A stretch of DNA of 64,000 nucleotides from the NCBI RefSeq assembly GCF_018130165.1, contig NZ_JAFCLZ010000019.1:62001-126000 (forward strand), given 5' to 3'. A program made the translations under genes and the position numbers. The DNA comes from Bradyrhizobium sp. JYMT SZCCT0180 (lineage in GTDB: Bacteria; Pseudomonadota; Alphaproteobacteria; Rhizobiales; Xanthobacteraceae). This document shows, one piece after another, positions 10,872-18,573 of the stretch (its first letter is position 1; the number at the start of each line of letters is the position of its first letter). Under the pieces are notes generated by a model. The model was given only the letters and a program-made list of their open reading frames with translations, had not been told where the DNA came from and did no database searches.

Positions 10872-11681
10872 ATGAAAGCAAGGGTGGGTACCGTGGCTTC
10901 AATCCGCTTGACTGTCGGCGCAACTATCCTCGTGATCGGTGCGGCAATGGCGATCGGCGGCGCGCTGCTGTCTCCGGATGCTTATTTGGGCGTCAACCTT
11001 CCCATGCGGTTCGCCGTGCCCGACTTCGCCAACTGGCTCGGCCGCGATGAGCTCGGCCGCGATACGCTCAGCCGACTGCTCGCCGGCGCAACCTATACGC
11101 TGGGGCAAACCCTGGCGACGGCAGCGTTCGCTCTGGCTACCGGCCTGCTGGTGCGTCTCCTGACGCGGCGGTTCGAACGCGTCGTCATTGTTCTCGCGCG
11201 CGCCCTGTTCGTGGCGCCGAAATTCCTGCTCGGGCGTTCGCCCGTCGGCCATATCATGCTCGCAGCTCTCGGCGCTGCATCGTTGTTGCCGGGCTTTCTT
11301 GCTGTCATCGCTGGCATCGCCTGGCTCGGTCCCGGACACGGGAGGAGCATCGTCGGTTTCGGAATGATGTTTTCCGTCGCCGTGGCCTATCTGCGGGTTA
11401 CGGCCCCGCCATCGCTCGCACGCCTCGGCTTGCTGCTGTTCGGCTGGCTCATCGTGCCGGTCAGCACGTTGGATGCGATCGGCCTCGGCCTGCAGCCGCC
11501 ACGGCCCAGTTGGGGCGTCATGGCGGGCGGGCTGCACGGTGCACTCTCGCTCTCCGTCGTGCTGGCCGGCGCGTGCATCGTGTTGGTTGCCGCCGCGGCG
11601 ATCATGGCGGCGGACGCGCTTCAATCCGATCCTGCGGCAAATCACCACGTCGGGCAAATCACTTCCGATTTACGGAAATGA
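10872..11681 (+). CDS. Orphan, shortened ABC-permease-like membrane protein
   Basis: Several hydrophobic segments. The N-terminal loop LGRDELGRDTLSRLLAGATYTL is the signature that precedes the permease domain in DppC/OppC proteins. The C-terminal DAIGLGLQPPRPSWGVMAGG is the DppC end motif. Between them a GPGHGRSI stretch is recognisable, but the cytoplasmic EAA loop (E..aARAlGa..I..rhilPN) needed to contact an ATPase is absent. No partner permease, ATPase or binding protein adjoins it. It may be a decayed DppC or a membrane protein derived from one. The start could be ATG 10872 (MKARVGTVASIRL) or 10806. The region upstream is a repeat, which favours the shorter form. Confidence 0.55.
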   Translation: MKARVGTVASIRLTVGATILVIGAAMAIGGALLSPDAYLGVNLPMRFAVPDFANWLGRDELGRDTLSRLLAGATYTLGQTLATAAFALATGLLVRLLTRRFERVVIVLARALFVAPKFLLGRSPVGHIMLAALGAASLLPGFLAVIAGIAWLGPGHGRSIVGFGMMFSVAVAYLRVTAPPSLARLGLLLFGWLIVPVSTLDAIGLGLQPPRPSWGVMAGGLHGALSLSVVLAGACIVLVAAAAIMAADALQSDPAANHHVGQITSDLRK

Positions 11682-12309
11682 TGTCAAGTGAATAATTTCC
11701 GAAAATCAAAAATAATCTTCTTTCCTTCGAGCCAAATCACCGGCACATTCTCGCCCATCCCGTCCCATTCAGAGGGGCGTCGGCCGTCGTCATGACGAGG
11801 GGCGGGGATGCGGTGGACGTTGATGTTGCGATTGACGGTCGCAGCAAAGGCGTACGGCGAAGTCGTGTGGTCCTGGCGCCCGTAACGGCGTCAAGTCTTT
11901 CGGGAGCCAACGCTTCCGAGGGGCGACGGTGGCAATAGAGGCCGTCTCACCGGGGAGAGCACGATATAAGCCGTAAAGCCATTGCGCAGGGAATGTCGGA
12001 TGTTCTCCGCTGCCCTGTATGCTCATGTGCAGCATTCTTATGCACAATCGCACATGAGACCGCGGGTGCAGCGCGCATCCGGCATTCCCTGCGCCCTCTG
12101 ATTGGAGAGGGCGGAACGAATTTGCAAACCTCGGTCGCTGTGCGACGCGAGAACGCGAAACTATATCCACGTCGTCCCGGGCTTGACCCGGGACCCATAC
12201 GCCGCGGCCCATCGGTAAGATCGCCGGCGTTAGTGACCTTCTGCAAACAATGACCGCCGCGGAGTATGGGTCCCGGGTCAAGCCCGGGACGACACCGAGT
12301 GTATTGCTC
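11682..12309. other. 628-bp intergenic region with repetitive sequence
   Basis: No convincing gene. The minus-strand reading over 11850-12080 gives a peptide containing FPAQWLYGLYRALPGE. I recall this as a frequent spurious ORF translated from a repeat dispersed in Bradyrhizobiaceae. The right part holds the perfect inverted repeat listed separately. The left part (11700-11800) has no visible structure. Confidence 0.5.
12171..12293. repeat. Perfect 29-bp inverted repeat (RPE-like)
   Basis: Positions 12171-12199 (GTCGTCCCGGGCTTGACCCG...) and 12265-12293 are exact reverse complements over 29 bases. They are separated by a 65-bp spacer that contains no ORF. This is the best-preserved of the GGGCTTGACC-type elements in the window. 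Confidence 0.85.
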
Positions 12310-13158
12310 TCACGAAACCTTCACCGCATTGGCAGCCTTCTCCAGCCGCTTGGCCAGCACCGCCCAATACGTCGCCGGCCGGAAGCGCTGCAGGAGATCC
12401 ATGTACCATGCGTCGTTGCCGATCAGAATCCGCGGCTGGTTTTTCTCGATGCCGAGGATGATGCGCTGTGCCGCCGCCGGCGGCGTCGTCTTCGCCACCG
12501 CATCGAAGCGGTCGATCGATTGGGCGCGGCGGGCGTTGTCGGTGACGCCGGCGCCGGTGCGGGAATTGCGTACGATGCTGGTGGCGACGCCGCCGGGATG
12601 CACCACCGACAATCGCACTGAACTGTTCGCCATCGCGAGCTCATGCCGCAGGCTTTCCGAAAAGCCGCGCACTGCGAATTTCGCCGCGCTATAGGCGGTC
12701 TGGCCGGGCGGCGCGATGATGCCGAAGATCGAGGAGAGATTGACGATATGCGCCTCGCGCTGCTTTGCCAGGATCGGCAGGAACGCGCGCGTGCCGTGCA
12801 CCGTGCCCCAGAAATTGATGTTGAACAGCCAGTCCATCTGCGCCTGTTCGATCTCGCTGAACTGGCCGAGCAATGCGACGCCGGCATTGTTGATCACGAT
12901 GTTCAGCCTGGGATGCGCGGCGCTGGCGGCTTCAGCGAATTCCGCGATCTGCCCGGGCTCGCCGACATCGACGCGGTGCGTCGAGACCTTGCGCTGGTGC
13001 GCTTTTGCGATCTCGGCGGCGACCTGCTGCAGCCCGGCCTCGTCGCGGTCGGCCAGCGCCAGATCGCAGCCGCGCGCGGCCAGTTCAAGCGCCAAAGCGC
13101 GGCCGATGCCGCTGGCCGCGCCGGTTACGGCGGCGGCCGATCCATTGATGGCAGTCAT
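12310..13158 (-). CDS. Short-chain dehydrogenase/reductase
   Basis: A classical SDR of 282 residues: the NAD(P)-binding motif TGAASGIG near residue 14, the structural NNAG at about 92, the catalytic Ser in NLSSIFG, and the catalytic YSAAK at about 160. The extended C-terminus (ILIGNDAWYMDLLQRFRPATYW) occurs in SDRs annotated as acyl or steroid-type oxidoreductases, but the substrate cannot be read. The preference between NADP and NAD is not evident (ADRDEAG after beta2 suggests an acidic residue, favouring NAD). The gene stands alone and is divergent from the receiver gene. Confidence 0.85.
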   Translation of the reverse strand: MTAINGSAAAVTGAASGIGRALALELAARGCDLALADRDEAGLQQVAAEIAKAHQRKVSTHRVDVGEPGQIAEFAEAASAAHPRLNIVINNAGVALLGQFSEIEQAQMDWLFNINFWGTVHGTRAFLPILAKQREAHIVNLSSIFGIIAPPGQTAYSAAKFAVRGFSESLRHELAMANSSVRLSVVHPGGVATSIVRNSRTGAGVTDNARRAQSIDRFDAVAKTTPPAAAQRIILGIEKNQPRILIGNDAWYMDLLQRFRPATYWAVLAKRLEKAANAVKVS

Positions 13159-13240
13159 GCGAGGTCAGCTCCAACAGATGAGAAAACAGGCAGGCCGCGT
13201 TGCGCGGGTTCCCGCATCTTTCGCAAATTGGAACCGAACA

Positions 13241-13260
13241 TAAAGCGATTTTCCGCTTTA
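13241..13260. promoter_or_regulatory. Small dyad upstream of the receiver gene
   Basis: TAAAGCG and CGCTTTA are perfect 7-bp arms around a 6-base loop. They lie 43 bp before the start of the stand-alone receiver gene, within the shared divergent promoter region. It could be an operator or simply a leader hairpin. Confidence 0.35.
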
Positions 13261-13303
13261 ACCCCCTGTTACCGTGATGAATACCCATTCAGGAGGGCGA
13301 CCT

Positions 13304-13699
13304 ATGGGACAATCGAAGCCTTTTCGGGCGACCGCACTCGTTGTCGAAGACGATCCGATGCAGCGGGAAATGATCTGCCTGTTGCTGGAAGAAAGCGACA
13401 TGGACGTGATCGAGTGCGAAAGCGCGGAGGCCGCCGAACTGGTGCTGGAGGAGGCGGGGGCGAGCCTCGTGCTTGTCATGACCGACGTCCAGCTCGCCGG
13501 CCACAAGAACGGCGTGGAGCTCGCGCATGTCGCCAAGAAATTCAATCCGGACATCGATGTGATCGTCACCTCGGGCAAACCGCTTCGGCAGAAGCTGCCG
13601 GATGGCGCCCAATTCTGGGCGAAGCCCTGGGCGCCGCTGGACGTGATCCGCGAGGCGGAAAGGATGTCGATCGCCTGGAGCCGGGTGGGCGAGGCGTAG
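13304..13699 (+). CDS. Stand-alone response-regulator receiver protein
   Basis: A single REC domain with no output domain (131 residues). The acidic pocket is VVEDDP (D16, D17), the phospho-acceptor is D61 in VMTDVQLAG, the switch residue is in VTSGKP, and the conserved Lys is in AKPW. The start is ATG 13304 because AGGAGGG lies 6-7 bases upstream; an earlier ATG at 13274 has no ribosome site. CheY/DivK-like single-domain receivers usually relay phosphate or regulate a kinase. No kinase gene adjoins it, so its partner is unknown. Confidence 0.88.
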   Translation: MGQSKPFRATALVVEDDPMQREMICLLLEESDMDVIECESAEAAELVLEEAGASLVLVMTDVQLAGHKNGVELAHVAKKFNPDIDVIVTSGKPLRQKLPDGAQFWAKPWAPLDVIREAERMSIAWSRVGEA

Positions 13700-13739
13700 C
13701 TGGGGCCGAGCGCCACCATCCAAGCGCCACCATCATTTG

Positions 13740-13838
13740 TCATGGCCGGGCTTGACCCGGCCATCCACGTCTTGGCGGCAAAGCAAGATGTGGCGGCAAA
13801 GTAAGACGTGGATGCCCGGCACAAGGCCGGGCATGACG
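13740..13838. repeat. RPE-like inverted repeat
   Basis: Arms beginning GTCATGGCCGGGCTTGACCC and ending GGCCGGGCATGAC flank an internal direct repeat of TGGCGGCAAAG(C/T)AAGA. It is the same family as 9692. Confidence 0.8.
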
Positions 13839-13959
13839 AAATCAAGCATTAGCCAGCACGGCTTCGTGATCCCAGGGTTTCGGGTGCGCTGCTTCCGCAA
13901 CCGGCCGCGCCATGATATGGCCGACCGGCGCGGCTTTCGCAGCCAATGGGGTCTCGTTG

Positions 13960-14574
13960 ATGACATGGTCCTTCCTGCTCACCACGTTGATCGTGGTCGC
14001 ATCCCCCGGCACCGGCGTGCTCTACACGCTGGCGGTGGCGCTGACGCAAGGCGGCCGCGCCTCGATCGCCGCCGCCTTCGGCTGCACGCTCGGCATCCTG
14101 CCGCAGATGCTGGCGGCGATGCTCGGGCTTGCCGCCGTGCTGCATACCAGCGCTTTGGCGTTCGCGGTGTTGAAATGGTGCGGCGTGGTCTATCTGCTGT
14201 TCATGGCCTGGCAGGCGCTGCGCGAAACCGGCGCGCTTGCGCTCGACGCCCGGCCGGCGCCGGGCCGATCGAGCCGGCGGGTGATCGTCACGGCGGTGCT
14301 GATCAACATCCTCAACCCAAAGCTCTCGATCTTTTTCCTCGCCTTCCTGCCGCAGTTCATCGCGGTGGATGAGGCCTATCCGTTGGCGCGGATGCTTGAA
14401 TTGAGCGGGGTCTTCATGGCGATGACGTTTGCGGTGTTCGCGATCTACGGCCTGTTCGCGGCCGGCGTCCGCGACCGCGTCATCACCCGGCCGAGGGTAA
14501 TGGCGTGGCTGCGCCGCAGCTTCGCGGCGGGATTTGCCGCGCTGGGCGCGAAGCTGGCGTTTGCGGAGCGGTAG
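13960..14574 (+). CDS. LysE/RhtB-family amino-acid exporter
   Basis: An inner-membrane exporter of about 204 residues with the LysE-fold pattern of six hydrophobic segments. The N-terminus MTWSFLLTTLIVVASPGTGVLYTLAVALTQGGRASIAAAFG carries the family motif with Pro-Gly in the first helix. The mid-protein NILNPKLSIFFLAFLPQFI is the second signature. The substrate is probably an amino acid or derivative and cannot be refined. The start at 13960 fits the family; a start at 13912 adds an unlikely N-terminus. Confidence 0.85.
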   Translation: MTWSFLLTTLIVVASPGTGVLYTLAVALTQGGRASIAAAFGCTLGILPQMLAAMLGLAAVLHTSALAFAVLKWCGVVYLLFMAWQALRETGALALDARPAPGRSSRRVIVTAVLINILNPKLSIFFLAFLPQFIAVDEAYPLARMLELSGVFMAMTFAVFAIYGLFAAGVRDRVITRPRVMAWLRRSFAAGFAALGAKLAFAER

Positions 14575-14606
14575 ATGTTGTCGTCAAGCCGGGCGATGAC
14601 CCCGGG

Positions 14607-14635
14607 AAAATAAAAAGCGGGCCCGAGGCCCGCTG
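14607..14635 (-). terminator. Rho-independent terminator of the Lys/Ala peptide transcript
   Basis: On the minus strand an 8-bp GC stem (AGCGGGCC / GGCCCGCT, loop TCG) is followed by TTTTTATTTT. It lies 175 bp beyond the stop of the 22-codon ORF, past the tandem repeat, so the repeat is inside the transcript. Confidence 0.75.
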
Positions 14636-14666
14636 CTTTCGAAATCGATGGTTTTGCAATTGAGAG

Positions 14667-14774
14667 GCTTGAAAGTGGAAGCCTTGAACGTAAGTAGAGC
14701 CTTGAAAGTGAAGCCTTGAAAGTGGGGGCCTTGAAAGTGGAAGCCTTGAAAGTGGAAGCCTTGAAAGTGGAAGC
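14667..14774. repeat. 15-bp tandem repeat, about seven units
   Basis: The unit CTTGAAAGTGGAAGC is repeated with small length and base variants across about 108 bp. The last three copies are identical. On the minus strand it lies in the predicted 3' untranslated part of the Lys/Ala peptide transcript. In one minus frame it would encode STFKA repeats, but no start or conserved protein supports coding. Confidence 0.85.
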
Positions 14775-14809
14775 CCGGGCGGAACTGAGCGCCCCACCCG
14801 GGCCAAAAT

Positions 14810-14878
14810 TCACTTCTTCGACTTCTTGGCCTTCTTCGCCTTCTTCGCCTTTTTCGCCTTCTTCGCTTTCTTAGCCAT
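14810..14878 (-). CDS. Lys/Ala-repeat micropeptide (22 aa)
   Basis: A 22-codon ORF, ATG at 14878, stop at 14810, with a GAGAGG ribosome site 7-8 bases upstream on the minus strand. The product is almost only Lys-Lys-Ala triplets (MAKKAKKAKK..., ending KKSKK): 14 Lys, 6 Ala and one Ser after the Met. It has no signal peptide or membrane segment. Such a polycation would bind nucleic acid, like the Lys-rich tails of histone-H1-like proteins. I recall similar short Lys/Ala proteins in Bradyrhizobiaceae but no experimental function. A following terminator makes a self-contained gene. Codons vary among repeats (AAG, AAA, GCG, GCC), which suggests selection on the peptide rather than recent slippage. 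Confidence 0.6.
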   Translation of the reverse strand: MAKKAKKAKKAKKAKKAKKSKK

Positions 14879-15319
14879 AGTAAATCCTCTCAAGGTTTTA
14901 ATGGATTGAAACGCGACTCCGAGGCATGCTTGGCGGAGGGCCAACCTCGCAACATCCTCAAGATCAATTGCAACAGATTCGCGGCGTGCTGCCGCGTGCT
15001 GTCACGTCGCCGTCATCATGTTATCCACAGCTGTTATGCATTTTGACGTGCTTTTCCGCGAAAATGCCGTTCGGTACCGCCGATCGCGCCGCGCGCATCA
15101 TGCTTAACGATGCCCCAACGCGCGCGCTCTTCATCAATTTAAAACCACGGTATTGATTACCCGGCGACGGTGAGAGTCCGTTAAGCGAGCAGGGCGCACC
15201 TTGTCCGTAAGACAACGGGGATTGTCGATCGGGGAAACGCCCGCGGAGGTGAAAGCCTTGAGCGATTTACTGGGGCGATCTAACAGGGGAGACGGGACGC
15301 TAAGCGTCCCGGGCACGCG
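14879..15319. other. Intergenic region before the diguanylate cyclase gene
   Basis: Contains the promoter of the micropeptide (left side), a single perfect DnaA-box match TTATCCACA at 15021-15029, and a possibly structured leader (15150-15319) ending in a hairpin at the cyclase start. No gene is convincing. Confidence 0.4.
15294..15310 (+). promoter_or_regulatory. Start-proximal hairpin of the diguanylate cyclase mRNA
   Basis: GGGACGC-TAA-GCGTCCC is a perfect 7-bp stem with a 3-base loop. It ends 9 bases before the ATG at 15320 and falls where the ribosome-binding site should be. It could occlude initiation. Confidence 0.5.
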
Positions 15320-16537
15320 ATGCTGAGCGTTCCGACGCTGTGGACGGTGTTCGTCATCAATTTTCTCGCGCTGGGCCTGATCTGGGCCTACGTGATCCGC
15401 AGCTATCCGTCATTCTATGCCGCGCGATACTGGACCGGCTCCTCGTTCATGGCGGCGGCAGGCGCGGCCGTTGCGATGCTGCGCGTCGTGACCGACGCAC
15501 TCTGGCCGCTGCTCATCGCGGGCACCGCGATGATTTTCGCGCTCTGCCTCGCCGCGATGGGCGTCCAGAAATTCTTCGAAAAGCAGGTGTCGTGGCGCGC
15601 CACCTGGCTGGTGATGGGGCTGAGCTTCGCCGGCCTTTCGTTTTTCATGTTCGCCTATGACAGCGCGCCGGCGCGCATCACCATCTTCACCATCGCCCAG
15701 GTTCTTCCGCTGGCGCTGAGCATCAAATTGCTGCTCACCCCGCATCAGGGCCGCGTCAATCCGGGTGCGCGGCTGGCCGCCATCGTGGCCAGCCTCATCA
15801 TCGCCATCTATGCAGTCCGGCTGATCGGCGGCATCGCCGGCGGTTTCTCCTACATGCATTTCAGCCCGGCGCAGTCGGCCGTGATCCTGATGCTGGTATT
15901 CCTGTCGATGGCGCTGAATTTCGGTTTCCTGCTGATGGCGATGGACCATCTGCGCAGCGAAGTCGCCGATCTGGCGCTGCTCGACGACCTCACCGGCGTC
16001 GGCAACCGCCGCCATTTGGTGCAGCGCCTGACCGAGGAATGCGCCCGCTCGGAGCGCAGCAACCAGCCGTTCGCGCTGCTGGTGATCGACCTCGACGGCT
16101 TCAAGGGCATCAACGACACCTACGGCCACGCCGCCGGCGACGCCTGCCTGCAGCATTTCACCCTGATGGCGCAAACCCGCCTGCGCCCCGGCGACATGCT
16201 GGCGCGGTCGGGCGGCGACGAGTTCTGCATCGTGCTGCCGTCCTCGACCTTGCGCGAAGGCGCGATGATCGCGCGCCGGGTGCTGGAAGTATGCCGCGCC
16301 GATGCCGAACAATGCATGGGCAACGATATTCCGATCTCGGTCTCGATCGGCGTCGCACAATGGACCCGGGAGATGGGGGCGTTCCCCGACCGTCTGATCG
16401 CGGCCGCCGACCACGCGCTCTACGACGCCAAGAAGGGCGGCCGAAACTGCTTTGCGACCTACGAGCCCGCGCCGCCGCTGGTGCCCGGGATCGAAATAGC
16501 CGTGCTGGCGGATGCGAGCTTGCGCAAGCGCGCCTGA
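15320..16537 (+). CDS. Membrane diguanylate cyclase (GGDEF)
   Basis: Makes cyclic di-GMP from two GTP. Residues 1-215 form about six transmembrane helices with no recognisable sensory family. The C-terminal GGDEF domain starts at LALLDDLTGVGNRRHL. The active site is SGGDEF. The inhibitory I-site RPGD (RxxD) lies five residues before it, so feedback inhibition is expected. There is no EAL domain. The start ATG at 15320 is fixed by the first membrane helix. The protein is 405 residues long. Confidence 0.92.
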   Translation: MLSVPTLWTVFVINFLALGLIWAYVIRSYPSFYAARYWTGSSFMAAAGAAVAMLRVVTDALWPLLIAGTAMIFALCLAAMGVQKFFEKQVSWRATWLVMGLSFAGLSFFMFAYDSAPARITIFTIAQVLPLALSIKLLLTPHQGRVNPGARLAAIVASLIIAIYAVRLIGGIAGGFSYMHFSPAQSAVILMLVFLSMALNFGFLLMAMDHLRSEVADLALLDDLTGVGNRRHLVQRLTEECARSERSNQPFALLVIDLDGFKGINDTYGHAAGDACLQHFTLMAQTRLRPGDMLARSGGDEFCIVLPSSTLREGAMIARRVLEVCRADAEQCMGNDIPISVSIGVAQWTREMGAFPDRLIAAADHALYDAKKGGRNCFATYEPAPPLVPGIEIAVLADASLRKRA

Positions 16538-16576
16538 AGCATGTTACTCAAGGGGTCGTCACTGGATCCTTTGCGT

Positions 16577-17200
16577 ATGAAGCTCCGCCGCCTTGCGATC
16601 GCGCTCTGCGCCATCGCGTTCACTCTTCCCGCTGCTGCCCAAACGCCCGACCTCGCGACCATCGCGCGATCGTCCGGCACGCCCGAGATTCCGGGGTTGA
16701 AGATGGTCTGGCTGGCGCCATGGGGCGACGTTGCCAAGGCGCATCCCTGGCGCAACATCATCGTGCACCAGACCGAAGGCCCGGCCGGCTCGGCCCGTGG
16801 CGGTGCGCAGGCGCAGTCCAAAAATCCGACGCGGCGCGGCGTCATGGTCTGGGTCGAAACCGACGGCACCGTGTACTGGGCGGTGCCGGAAAATCTGGTG
16901 CCGACCCACGGCGACGGCGGCAACCGCAACGACAACAAATACATCGACAACCGCCCGACCTTTCGTCAGGTGGTCGGCAACAATTCGGTCGGCGTGGAAT
17001 TCGCCGGCAATTTTCCTGATGTAACGCGCGGTCCCACCGAGGCGCAGGTGGCGGCGTGGCGCATCCTGGTCAAGGTCCTGCGCGCGCGTTACGGCATCCC
17101 ACTGACGCAGGTCTATGCGCATAACTGGATCGACTTCAAGGACGCCCGGTACTGCGAAGGCTGCGAACTTGCAAAGCTGGCGCGGGAGTGGGGGGAGTAA
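16577..17200 (+). CDS. N-acetylmuramoyl-L-alanine amidase (Amidase_2)
   Basis: A periplasmic zinc amidase that removes stem peptides from MurNAc. Signal peptide MKLRRLAIALCAIAFTLPAAAQ (start 16577; an upstream start at 16541 would add 12 residues before the basic n-region). Amidase_2 core: NIIVHQTEG with the first zinc His, NSVGVEFAGNF, and YAHNWIDFKDARYCEGC near the C-terminus with the second His. It is small (207 residues) and has no peptidoglycan-binding repeat. It begins 40 bp after the cyclase stop, so it may be co-transcribed with it. Confidence 0.85.
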   Translation: MKLRRLAIALCAIAFTLPAAAQTPDLATIARSSGTPEIPGLKMVWLAPWGDVAKAHPWRNIIVHQTEGPAGSARGGAQAQSKNPTRRGVMVWVETDGTVYWAVPENLVPTHGDGGNRNDNKYIDNRPTFRQVVGNNSVGVEFAGNFPDVTRGPTEAQVAAWRILVKVLRARYGIPLTQVYAHNWIDFKDARYCEGCELAKLAREWGE

Positions 17201-17269
17201 GCTCTCAGTCTTGGCGCGCTGCTGGAGCGCGCTGAACCGGTCCACCAGTATCGCGGATTAGGTCCTCGC

Positions 17270-17382
17270 TGTCATCGTCCGGCTTGACCGGACGATCCAG
17301 TATTCCAGAGGCCGCAGTTATTGCGCGACGTCTCATTTCCGCCGCGGCGTACTGGGTCCCCCGCTTTCGCGGAGGACGACAC
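17270..17382. repeat. Divergent RPE-like inverted repeat
   Basis: The left arm GTCATCGTCCGGCTTGACCGG and the right arm CCCGCTTTCGCGGAGGACGAC are weak mirror copies. Inner GATCCAGTATTCC and GCGTACTGGGTC also pair. It sits between the convergent amidase and rpoH genes. Confidence 0.6.
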
Positions 17383-17403
17383 CGCGAGCGTTGAGCTACC
17401 AAA

Positions 17404-17432
17404 CAACAAAAAGCCGGCGTTGCCGCCGGCTT
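17404..17432 (-). terminator. Rho-independent terminator of rpoH
   Basis: A 9-bp stem (AAGCCGGCG / CGCCGGCTT, 4-base loop) is followed on the minus strand by TTTTGTTGTTT. It lies 27 bp past the rpoH stop. Confidence 0.8.
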
Positions 17433-17458
17433 TCGTCGTTAATTACCTTGGCCGCGAA

Positions 17459-18358
17459 TTAGTGCGCGGCTTCGAGCACGGCGGCTTCCTGCCGGGCAAT
17501 CGTGCCCTTGACGGCCGACTGCACCTTCTCGAAAGCGCGGACCTCGATCTGCCGCACGCGCTCGCGCGACACGCCGAATTCGGCGGCGAGGTCTTCCAGC
17601 GTCATCGGCTCTTCCGCCAGACGCCGCGCCTCGAAGATGCGGCGTTCGCGCGGGTTGAGCACACCGATGGCGCCGTTCAGCGCCTGCCGGCGATGATCGA
17701 ACTCCTCGTGCTCAGCCATGATGGCTTCCTGGTTGGGCGAGTTATCGACCAGCCAGTCCTGCCATTCGCCGGCTTCACCGTCGTCGCGGATCGGAGCGTT
17801 GAGCGACGCGTCGCCACCGAGGCGGCGGTTCATGTCGATCACGTCCTGATTCGTCACGCCGAGGCGCTTGGCAATGATCGCCACCTGATCGGGGCGGAGA
17901 TCGCCTTCGTCCAGCGCGGAGATCTTGCTCTTCGCCTTGCGCAGGTTGAAGAACAGCTTCTTCTGGTTCGCGGTGGTGCCCATTTTCACGAGCGACCAGG
18001 AACGCAGAATGTACTCTTGTATTGACGCCTTGATCCACCACATGGCGTAGGTAGCGAGCCGGAAGCCCTTTTCGGGTTCGAACCGCTTGACCGCCTGCAT
18101 CAGGCCGACATTGCCTTCCGAGACGACCTCGGAAATAGGCAGGCCGTAGCCGCGATAGCCCATGGCGATCTTGGCGACGAGCCGGAGATGGCTGGTGACA
18201 AGGTGGTGTGCCGCGTCGCGATCGTCATGTTCGCGCCAACGCTTGGCGAACATGTATTCCTGCTGGGGTTCCAGCATCGGAAATTTGCGGATCTCGGCGA
18301 GGTATCTAGAAAGGCCGGATTCTCCATTGAGAACCGGCAACGTAGCTGTACGGGCCAT
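17459..18358 (-). CDS. rpoH: RNA polymerase heat-shock sigma factor RpoH (sigma-32)
   Basis: Directs transcription of chaperone and protease genes. The 299 residues carry region 2 (HLRLVAKIAMGYRGYGLPISEVVSEGNVGLMQAV, FRLATYAMWWIKASIQEYI), the RpoH-specific box QKKLFFNLR at about 132-140 that separates it from RpoD, and region 4 with EFGVSRERVRQIEVRAFEKV. Alphaproteobacteria often hold two or more rpoH genes, so this may be one of several. No ROSE-type thermometer was verified in the leader. The gene is monocistronic, with its own terminator. Confidence 0.97.
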   Translation of the reverse strand: MARTATLPVLNGESGLSRYLAEIRKFPMLEPQQEYMFAKRWREHDDRDAAHHLVTSHLRLVAKIAMGYRGYGLPISEVVSEGNVGLMQAVKRFEPEKGFRLATYAMWWIKASIQEYILRSWSLVKMGTTANQKKLFFNLRKAKSKISALDEGDLRPDQVAIIAKRLGVTNQDVIDMNRRLGGDASLNAPIRDDGEAGEWQDWLVDNSPNQEAIMAEHEEFDHRRQALNGAIGVLNPRERRIFEARRLAEEPMTLEDLAAEFGVSRERVRQIEVRAFEKVQSAVKGTIARQEAAVLEAAH

Positions 18359-18573
18359 TGAGCGCCCTCCAGTGGTTCAGGCCCCCGATAGCGGCGGGCC
18401 CGGCAGGTGATCGCTGTGTTAAAGCCGACCAGGCTGCGATGTTCCGCGCTGGATATTCAGCGCAGGTGCAACATACACCAAATGGGGGCCGATAGGGAAG
18501 GAATGCTGACGTCACGTCCCCGTGTGCCTGCCATAACCTGTTGGCATAGCATCACTTTTCTGAATCGGCTGCG

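Noticed and set aside
11850-12281. Minus-strand ORF with FPAQWLYGLYRALPGE
   Set aside because: I recall this as a recurrent spurious translation of a dispersed repeat, without a ribosome site or known product.
13228-13260. EcfG general-stress promoter upstream of the receiver gene
   Set aside because: A GGAAC element is present but no CGTT-type -10 sequence at 16-17 bp spacing; evidence is too weak.
14445-14813. Minus-strand ORF with STFKA repeats across the 15-bp tandem repeat
   Set aside because: The repeat lies between the micropeptide stop and its terminator; the frame also runs through the LysE gene antisense and has no ribosome site.
15150-15293. Possible cobalamin- or c-di-GMP-type riboswitch before the diguanylate cyclase
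   Set aside because: A segment GGTGAGAGTCCG faintly recalls a cobalamin element, but the rest of the conserved core is missing. Only the start-proximal hairpin is supported.
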